Below are positions 23,212-28,039 of a DNA stretch of 28,039 nt, piece by piece. Location of the stretch: NCBI GenBank assembly GCA_018399915.1, contig JAGYNW010000001.1, forward strand, positions 1-28,039, written 5' to 3'. Numbering within the stretch: the stretch's first letter is position 1; each line of letters opens with the position of its first letter. A program made the position numbers and the translations under genes. The DNA is from Candidatus Omnitrophota bacterium (GTDB lineage: Bacteria; Omnitrophota; Gorgyraeia; Zapsychrales; Zapsychraceae). The notes beneath the pieces are model-generated. The model had not been told where the DNA came from. It made no database searches and saw nothing but the letters and a program-made list of their open reading frames with translations.

Positions 23212-25788
23212 TTATTTTTCCGTAAAAACAAACTCCCCGTCTTTCAAACCAACGACGACATGATGTTTTTCCCGGATCTCTCCCGTAAGTAATTTTAAAG
23301 CGATCTTATCCTGAATATTTTTCTGGACCACGCGTTTTAACGGACGCGCACCATACACCGGATCATATCCCAATTCCGCCAGATGATCTTTGGCCTCGGT
23401 AGATAATTCCAATGTGATCTGTTTTTGGGCCAAACGTTTCTTCAGAATGGTCAATTGGATATCCGCGATATTTTTAATATATTGCCTGGATAGCCGATTA
23501 AAGACAATGGTCTCATCCAACCGATTGAGGAACTCCGGACGGAATGTATTTTGCATCACATCTTTGATCTTTTCTTCTATTTGCTGTTTGTCATCGATGT
23601 TGAGAATAAACTCGGAACCGATATTGGAAGTCATGATGATAATGGCATTTTTAAAATTCACCACCCTCCCCTGGCCATCGGTGAGACGGCCGTCATCCAA
23701 TATCTGCAATAGCGCGTTAAACACATCCCGGTGCGCCTTTTCAACCTCATCAAAGAGAATAACTGAATAGGGCCTGCGGCGCACAGCCTCAGTCAACTGA
23801 CCGCCTTCATCGTACCCCACATAACCGGGAGGCGCTCCGATCAAACGGGAAACACTGTGCGATTCCATGTACTCACTCATATCGATCCGGATCATGGCAG
23901 TCTCATCATCAAACAGGTACCATGCCAGTGATTTGGCTAACTCAGTCTTTCCAACACCGGTGGGTCCCACAAACATAAAAGACCCGATCGGCCTGTCCGG
24001 GTCACTTAACCCGGTGCGGGATCTGCGTATCGCGTTGGCGATCAGATCAATCGCCTTATCTTGCCCAACAACTCGCTGTTTCAAACTTTCCTCGATATGT
24101 ACCAATTTCTGGGTCTCCCCCTCCATCAACTTGGATAAAGGTATTTTGGTCCATTTAGAAACAACCTCGGCGATATCCTGATCATCAACCTCCTCTTTCA
24201 GCATGGAGCCGTTTTTCTGGATGCGAACAAGTTCCTGATTCTGAGCGGTAAGTTCTTTTTCCAGTTTTACCAGAGTGCCATATTTGATCTCGGCGGCTTT
24301 ATTGAGATCCCCTTCTTTTTCAGCTTTCTTTTCTTCTTGCTTATACTGCTCAATATCCGCCTTGATCTTGCGGATCTTATCGATAAGTTCCTTTTCATTC
24401 TGCCACTTAAGACGCATTTTTTTATTCTCTTCACGGAAATCCGCGAGCTCTTTTTCCAGTTTTTGTAAGCGTGCCTTGGAGGCCTCATCCTTTTCTTTCT
24501 TCAAGGCCTGCTTCTCAATTTCCAATTGCCTGATCTTGCGTTCACTGATATCTAATTCCTGAGGCATACTGTCGATCTCGATCCGCAGACGTGAAGCCGC
24601 TTCATCGATAAGATCGATCGCCTTATCCGGCAAAAAACGTTCAGTAATGTAGCGGTCCGACAAAGTCGCGGCCGCGATGATCGCACCGTCTTGAATGCGC
24701 ACGCCATGATGGACCTCATATTTTTCCTTGAGACCGCGCAGGATCGCGATCGTATCCTCGATATCCGGCTCGTCGATAAGGATCTGCTGGAACCGTCTTT
24801 CCAAGGCCGCATCTTTTTCAATATATTTACGATACTCATCCAAAGTCGTTGCACCGATACACCGCAAAGTTCCCCTGGCCAAGGCCGGCTTGAGCATATT
24901 GCCTGCGTCCATGGAGCCTTCGGTCTTACCCGCGCCGACGATCGTATGTAACTCATCAATAAAAAGGATAATCTGGCCTTGCTTGCTTTCGATCTCCTTT
25001 AAGACCGCCTTAAGGCGATCCTCGAATTCTCCCCGGAACTTGGAACCGGCGATCAATGCCCCCATATCAAGGGCAACCACACGTTTGCGCTTAAGACCTT
25101 CCGGCACATCTTCCTGATAGATCCGCTGCGCTAATCCTTCAGCGATAGCGGTCTTTCCGACACCGGGTTCCCCTATAAGCACCGGATTATTTTTGGTACG
25201 CCGGGAAAGGACCTGAATGGTCCGCCTGATCTCTTCATTGCGGCCGATAACCGGATCCAGCTTCCCTTCCTGAGCCAAGGCGGTCAGATCACGGGCGTAT
25301 TTATCCAGAGCTTCATATTTTTCTTCCGGATTCTGATTATCCACTTTTTGCCCACCTCTCATCTGTTTGATAACATTAAGAATATCGGACTCCCTTACAC
25401 CATTTTTCTTGAGTTCCTGCGCCAGGACACCTTGTCCCTCATGGAAAAAAGCCAGGAAAATGTGTTCTTGAGAAACATAAGAATCTTTCATCTGATCGGC
25501 ACGTTTCTGTGCGTCAGTCAATATCTTATTTAAATCCTGTGATAAAAACGGCTGTTGCCCACCTTCAACCGTTGGTTTTTTTTCTAATTCTGCTTCCAGC
25601 TTTCTTAGAATCTCTTGTGATGGTATATTGAATTTCTCCAAAAGAGAAACAAAGATCCCGGCATCCAGCTTGATAAGCGAAAAACACAAATGTTCCGGTT
25701 CTATCTGCTGATGTCCCAACTCAACAGCCAAGGCTACTGCGCGTTGAATCGCCTCCTGATTTTTTTGGGTAAATTTTTCAAATTGCAT
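23212..25788 (-). CDS. clpB: ATP-dependent chaperone ClpB
   Basis: An 858-aa Hsp100 disaggregase, the normal length (E. coli 857). It rescues aggregated proteins with DnaK. The Clp N domain is at 1-145. AAA-1 has Walker A GEPGVGKT (206-213) and the LERRFQQILIDEP arginine-finger region. A long charged coiled-coil middle domain (about 400-525, rich in EKELADFREENKKMRLKW-type heptads) follows. AAA-2 has Walker A GPTGVGKT and the DEVEKAH Walker B. The C-terminus YDPVYGARPLKRVVQKNIQDKIAL is canonical. It has no ClpP-docking loop that I can see. It follows the two hsp20 genes after an 88-base gap holding a 10-bp inverted repeat. No Shine-Dalgarno is visible before the ATG. Confidence 0.97.
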   Translation of the reverse strand: MQFEKFTQKNQEAIQRAVALAVELGHQQIEPEHLCFSLIKLDAGIFVSLLEKFNIPSQEILRKLEAELEKKPTVEGGQQPFLSQDLNKILTDAQKRADQMKDSYVSQEHIFLAFFHEGQGVLAQELKKNGVRESDILNVIKQMRGGQKVDNQNPEEKYEALDKYARDLTALAQEGKLDPVIGRNEEIRRTIQVLSRRTKNNPVLIGEPGVGKTAIAEGLAQRIYQEDVPEGLKRKRVVALDMGALIAGSKFRGEFEDRLKAVLKEIESKQGQIILFIDELHTIVGAGKTEGSMDAGNMLKPALARGTLRCIGATTLDEYRKYIEKDAALERRFQQILIDEPDIEDTIAILRGLKEKYEVHHGVRIQDGAIIAAATLSDRYITERFLPDKAIDLIDEAASRLRIEIDSMPQELDISERKIRQLEIEKQALKKEKDEASKARLQKLEKELADFREENKKMRLKWQNEKELIDKIRKIKADIEQYKQEEKKAEKEGDLNKAAEIKYGTLVKLEKELTAQNQELVRIQKNGSMLKEEVDDQDIAEVVSKWTKIPLSKLMEGETQKLVHIEESLKQRVVGQDKAIDLIANAIRRSRTGLSDPDRPIGSFMFVGPTGVGKTELAKSLAWYLFDDETAMIRIDMSEYMESHSVSRLIGAPPGYVGYDEGGQLTEAVRRRPYSVILFDEVEKAHRDVFNALLQILDDGRLTDGQGRVVNFKNAIIIMTSNIGSEFILNIDDKQQIEEKIKDVMQNTFRPEFLNRLDETIVFNRLSRQYIKNIADIQLTILKKRLAQKQITLELSTEAKDHLAELGYDPVYGARPLKRVVQKNIQDKIALKLLTGEIREKHHVVVGLKDGEFVFTEK

Positions 25789-25815
25789 GATTATGTGTTA
25801 TATCCATTTTTGCAA

Positions 25816-25849
25816 AGGACGGATCACGATATTTATCAGGATCCGTCCT
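25816..25849. repeat. Inverted repeat / RNA hairpin upstream of clpB
   Basis: AGGACGGATC (25816-25825) and GATCCGTCCT (25840-25849) are perfect 10-base arms around a 14-base loop, just before clpB. No run of Ts follows on either strand, so it is not a standard terminator. It may be a processing or stability hairpin in the heat-shock mRNA, or a protein-binding site. Confidence 0.7.
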
Positions 25850-25876
25850 CATCGCAAATTTGAACTCTCCTTTTCT

Positions 25877-26254
25877 TTAAATTTGTATTTCGATCTTTTT
25901 AGGTTGCGCTTTTTCTGATTTTTTCAGGTAGATCTTCAGGATCCCGTTGACATACTCTGCCTTCAGATCATTCCTGTCAATATCCGCGCTCAACTCAAAA
26001 GACCGTTTATAAGTAACGGCATACCTTTCCTGGTGGACAAGCTCATAACCTTTATCCACCTTATCCTTTTCTTTGACGCCTGTCAATTGCAGGATATTGC
26101 CGTCAATGCTTACGTCAAGCGAACTTTTGTCAGCCCCGGGCATCTCCACTTCGAGAATGATATGTTCATCCTTTCCGTAAATGTTAGCAACCGGGATGAC
26201 CGTGATCGTCTCTTCGAGTTGTTTATTTTTATTGCCCTTAAACTTGTCTAACAT
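25877..26254 (-). CDS. Hsp20/alpha-crystallin family small heat shock protein (second copy)
   Basis: A 125-aa small heat shock protein, an ATP-independent holdase. It has a short divergent N-terminus (MLDKFKGNKNKQLEETITVI), then the alpha-crystallin domain with LEVEMPGADKSSLDVSIDGN and, near the end, KAEYVNGILKIYLKKSEKAQPKKIEIQI, which contains the G-I-L signature. It lacks the long aromatic N-terminal arm of its neighbour, so it may cap or co-assemble rather than form large oligomers. GGGGGAGGTGAG is a strong ribosome binding site. It lies 53 bases after the first hsp20 gene in the heat-shock operon. Confidence 0.93.
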   Translation of the reverse strand: MLDKFKGNKNKQLEETITVIPVANIYGKDEHIILEVEMPGADKSSLDVSIDGNILQLTGVKEKDKVDKGYELVHQERYAVTYKRSFELSADIDRNDLKAEYVNGILKIYLKKSEKAQPKKIEIQI

Positions 26255-26307
26255 GATCTCACCTCCCCCTTTGGCTAAACAGGGCCGGCCTTTATCAGCC
26301 CCCCCTT

Positions 26308-26778
26308 TTATTTAATATCTACAGTTATTTGTTTTGGCTTGGCTTCCTCTTTTTTGGGAAGGGTCAAACTCAAAACACCATCTTCATATTTTGCATTAAC
26401 CTTATCGGCTTCAATGGCACTCGGCAATTGTACTGAACGGTAAAAGCTGCCATAGAACCGCTCAGTCTTATAAAAGTTTTCCTCTTTTACTTCCTGATCT
26501 TGTTTCTTTTCTCCCTGGATAACCAGTTGGTCATCCTGAATCGAAACATGGATCTCATCTTTACTTAAACCCGGAATTTCGGCTTTAACCAGGAGATTAT
26601 CTTTGGAATCATAAACATCTATAGCCGGCGACCAATTCCCGGCCAAAAGGCTGGTATCCTGACCGGATTTACCGCTATAGCTGAGATCAAAGAGCCTGTT
26701 CATCTCCCGTTGCAAGGCCTCCAATTCACTGAACGGATCAACGGACCAATTCTTTTTTCCATAAGGTATAAGTGTCAT
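26308..26778 (-). CDS. Hsp20/alpha-crystallin family small heat shock protein (first copy)
   Basis: A 156-aa small heat shock protein of standard bacterial type. The N-terminal arm WSVDPFSELEALQREMNRLFD is typical of class A bacterial Hsp20. The alpha-crystallin domain contains VYDSKDNLLVKAEIPGLSKDEIHVSIQDD, the FYGSFYRSVQLPSAIEADKVNAKYEDGVLSLTLPK core with G-V-L, and an ITVDIK tail. The very strong AAAGGAGGGAG ribosome binding site suggests high expression. It follows CIRCE and a 27-codon ORF and precedes the second hsp20 and clpB, so the holdases and disaggregase are probably produced together. Confidence 0.95.
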   Translation of the reverse strand: MTLIPYGKKNWSVDPFSELEALQREMNRLFDLSYSGKSGQDTSLLAGNWSPAIDVYDSKDNLLVKAEIPGLSKDEIHVSIQDDQLVIQGEKKQDQEVKEENFYKTERFYGSFYRSVQLPSAIEADKVNAKYEDGVLSLTLPKKEEAKPKQITVDIK

Positions 26779-26824
26779 CTTTCTCCCTCCTTTTTTGTAT
26801 TTTTCATTTTTTTAGAGATTTTTA

Positions 26825-26908
26825 TTATTTGTTAAAGATGCCAATATTTTTGACCCACCTGACAAATTTTATTTGAATTTCACGCAACACATCTTTATGA
26901 TTTTTCAT
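26825..26908 (-). CDS. Possible 27-aa heat-shock-linked microprotein or leader peptide
   Basis: Between CIRCE and the first hsp20 there is an ATG at 26908 with a near-perfect AGGAGGTG ribosome binding site seven bases upstream, opening a 27-codon frame (MKNHKDVLREIQIKFVRWVK, then NIGIFNK, TAA). The ribosome binding site is better than that of most genes in the window and is unlikely to be there by chance. The peptide is basic and amphipathic, with no signal or zinc motif. It could be a leader that couples translation to hsp20, or a small functional protein. I do not recognise a family. Confidence 0.5.
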   Translation of the reverse strand: MKNHKDVLREIQIKFVRWVKNIGIFNK

Positions 26909-26929
26909 ATCAGCACCTCCTCTCTTTAC

Positions 26930-26954
26930 TGGCACTCTCGACTTGTGAGTGCCA
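26930..26954. promoter_or_regulatory. CIRCE operator (HrcA binding site)
   Basis: TGGCACTC (26930-26937), nine bases, then GAGTGCCA (26947-26954): perfect arms at the exact CIRCE spacing (consensus TTAGCACTC-N9-GAGTGCTAA, here with G for A at one symmetrical position). It lies 21 bases before the 27-aa ORF and ahead of hsp20-hsp20-clpB, which indicates control by an HrcA repressor encoded elsewhere. No convincing -35/-10 pair was found beside it. Confidence 0.85.
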
Positions 26955-26981
26955 ATTTTTTTGTAAAAAAATTTTTAGGGT

Positions 26982-27275
26982 TTAACCTTTTTCCTTTTCC
27001 ATCCTCAGAATTACCTTTAACCCGGGAATCTTCACTTTATGGACCTTAATATAAAACCAGCAACGATGCAATTTTTGTATTTCTTTTTGCGAATAAAGTC
27101 TTGCCTGTGATTCATTTTCTCTGGGTGGACACACAATACCTTCCGCATCAAGCTGCTTCAAGATCCATACCGGAATATCGAGGATCTTGCATACGACCCC
27201 TGTTGTAAATACCGGCATATTCGGATCAAGTGTAAATTCTTCCATTTCCTCTTTCGTTCTTTTCATGCGTCCCAT
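26982..27275 (-). CDS. MerR-family regulator, HspR-like
   Basis: A 97-aa DNA-binding protein with a MerR-type winged helix. PVFTTGVVCKILDIPVWILKQLDAEGIVCP (21-50) is the helix-turn-helix, RLYSQKEIQKL (59-69) the wing, and IPGLKVILRM resembles the HspR consensus end. HspR proteins repress chaperone operons and are often encoded in them, which fits the hsp20/clpB neighbours. The frame is open to 27503, but the start is placed at 27275 (MGRMKRTKEEM): GGGAG is seven bases upstream, and a consensus promoter at 27300-27328 would lie inside the longer frame. No clear HAIR repeat (CTTGAGT-N7-ACTCAAG) is seen. Confidence 0.8.
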   Translation of the reverse strand: MGRMKRTKEEMEEFTLDPNMPVFTTGVVCKILDIPVWILKQLDAEGIVCPPRENESQARLYSQKEIQKLHRCWFYIKVHKVKIPGLKVILRMEKEKG

Positions 27276-27299
27276 CGTTCTTCTCCCATATCCAAAGAA

Positions 27300-27328
27300 A
27301 GTATATCGCAAAGCACGAAAAATGTCAA
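27300..27328 (-). promoter_or_regulatory. Strong promoter of HspR-like gene
   Basis: On the minus strand, a consensus TTGACA (27323-27328) and TATACT (27300-27305) have the ideal 17-base spacer. The start near 27293 is about 18 bases before the ATG at 27275. Read-through would carry transcription into the CIRCE-hsp20-clpB cluster. The rest of the gap 27276-27499 is AT-rich with nothing else recognisable. Confidence 0.75.
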
Positions 27329-27499
27329 TACTTTTCATAATATTTTTTTCGATTTTCAAAATAATTTTATTGATTATGACAGTCCATCCAGACTGTATAC
27401 CTGGCGGACATAGGCCGCAATCACAGATAAGCCTGAAAGATTCTTTCTTCAAAAAAGATATTTCTATTTCTACTGATGGGACAGGAATATTTTGAAAAA

Positions 27500-28009
27500 T
27501 CAATCCTGTTTCTTGTGTCTGGAGGATAGCAGATAATTGATCATCGTTTCATCCATCTTATGAAGACGACGGGCTGTTTCACGGGCAATATTGAGAATCA
27601 AAAGCCCAAATAATTCTTTATCTGTCTCAAAAAGTGAAAAAAGCGCGGCTTTTTCCAAAACAATGAGTTCCGTCGACTTGATCGTAACCGCACAGACGCT
27701 GTGTGACTGGATGCCGATAACCGAGGTCTCCCCCAGACAATCTCCGGCAAAAAAATCCATTAATTCCAGGGAAATATCGGGCCGGTCAACAACAATCTTT
27801 ACCTCTCCGGACTTGATGATATAAATGGAACTCGGCTCATCACCCTGCCGAAAAATGAACTCCCCTTCATTATAAGAAACTTTCTTCAAAAGTTTAAAAA
27901 TCTCTTTCAGCTGAGCATCTGTGAAACCGCCGAAAATCGCAATCTTGCTTACTATCGGCAACAACTCCTCAAAATGTTCAATGGGCTTACATTTTTTTGA
28001 TGACGGCAT
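27500..28009 (-). CDS. Cyclic nucleotide-binding-domain protein without DNA-binding domain
   Basis: A 169-aa protein made of one cNMP-binding (Crp-like) beta-roll (about 22-135: FGGFTDAQLKEIF, EGEFIFRQGDEPSSIYIIKSGEVKI, GDCLGETSVIG) and a C-terminal helix. It has no helix-turn-helix, unlike Crp/Fnr regulators. In the phosphate-binding cassette the usual Arg (P-R-S-A) is replaced (QSHSVCA), so classical cAMP binding is doubtful. It may be a receptor or sensor module that acts by protein contacts. The ATG at 28009 is preferred; a TTG at 28033 just after an in-frame stop is an alternative. The window ends soon after, so upstream context is missing. Confidence 0.8.
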   Translation of the reverse strand: MPSSKKCKPIEHFEELLPIVSKIAIFGGFTDAQLKEIFKLLKKVSYNEGEFIFRQGDEPSSIYIIKSGEVKIVVDRPDISLELMDFFAGDCLGETSVIGIQSHSVCAVTIKSTELIVLEKAALFSLFETDKELFGLLILNIARETARRLHKMDETMINYLLSSRHKKQD

Positions 28010-28039
28010 ACAAATACCTAGGCGTGAATCCAATTAAAT

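Noticed and set aside
27276..27503. N-terminal extension of the HspR-like protein to a start at 27503
   Set aside because: A consensus promoter (27300-27328) lies inside the extension, the internal ATG at 27275 has a good ribosome binding site, and the added residues are unlike MerR proteins.
1..28039. CRISPR arrays, insertion sequences, integrase or phage genes
   Set aside because: No spaced direct repeats, transposase motifs or att-like flanking repeats were seen on reading the window.

Overview
The window suggests a Gram-negative (diderm) bacterium of moderate G+C. It carries a TolC-type outer-membrane channel with an RND inner-membrane pump, a GmhB-like heptose phosphatase, pseudopilins, GGDEF/EAL and HD-GYP signalling proteins, and heat-shock control through a CIRCE operator plus a MerR/HspR-like regulator. 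The gene mix (archaeal-flavoured GTP-type PEPCK, ablA-ablB, pseudopilins with dockerin-like loops, helical-repeat/HD-GYP pair) resembles uncultured lineages such as Candidatus Omnitrophota. That placement is an inference from general resemblance and cannot be settled here. Every gene is on the minus strand except pckG and the GGDEF-EAL gene. No IS element, CRISPR array, rRNA or convincing tRNA was seen.

Layout. (1) 1-7.4 kb: a PadR-type regulator, TolC and a full-length RND pump, tightly coupled and driven by a TTGACA promoter whose -10 box lies in an inverted repeat that is probably the PadR operator. Downstream on the same strand are a small ABC-type ATPase, a methyltransferase, a DsrE-like protein, a possible 57-aa ORF, GmhB and a TIGR04076-like protein cut by the window edge. 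(2) 7.5-10.1 kb: ablB and ablA (synthesis of the osmolyte N-epsilon-acetyl-beta-lysine), then infA with its own consensus promoter. (3) 10.1-14.9 kb: a B12-binding/radical SAM protein whose central cluster cysteine is replaced by Phe, an HD-GYP protein, and a 639-aa helical protein that shares an N-terminal module with the HD-GYP protein. (4) 15.0-17.0 kb: pckG on the plus strand. (5) 17.0-20.5 kb: three pseudopilin/PilX-like genes preceded by a c-di-GMP-I (GEMM-I) riboswitch and an intrinsic terminator, then a MORN-variant protein. (6) 20.7-23.2 kb: a REC-PAS-PAS-GGDEF-EAL protein on the plus strand. (7) 23.2-27.3 kb: a heat-shock cluster (HspR-like regulator, CIRCE, 27-aa ORF, two Hsp20, ClpB). 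(8) 27.5-28.0 kb: a lone cyclic-nucleotide-binding-domain protein.

How it fits together. The strongest system-level signal is cyclic di-GMP. A bifunctional-looking turnover enzyme, a c-di-GMP-sensing riboswitch with terminator in front of a pseudopilin operon, and an HD-GYP-type phosphodiesterase all lie within about 12 kb. The riboswitch's P2 strand can pair with the 5' arm of the terminator. This predicts an OFF switch in which high c-di-GMP terminates pseudopilin transcription.
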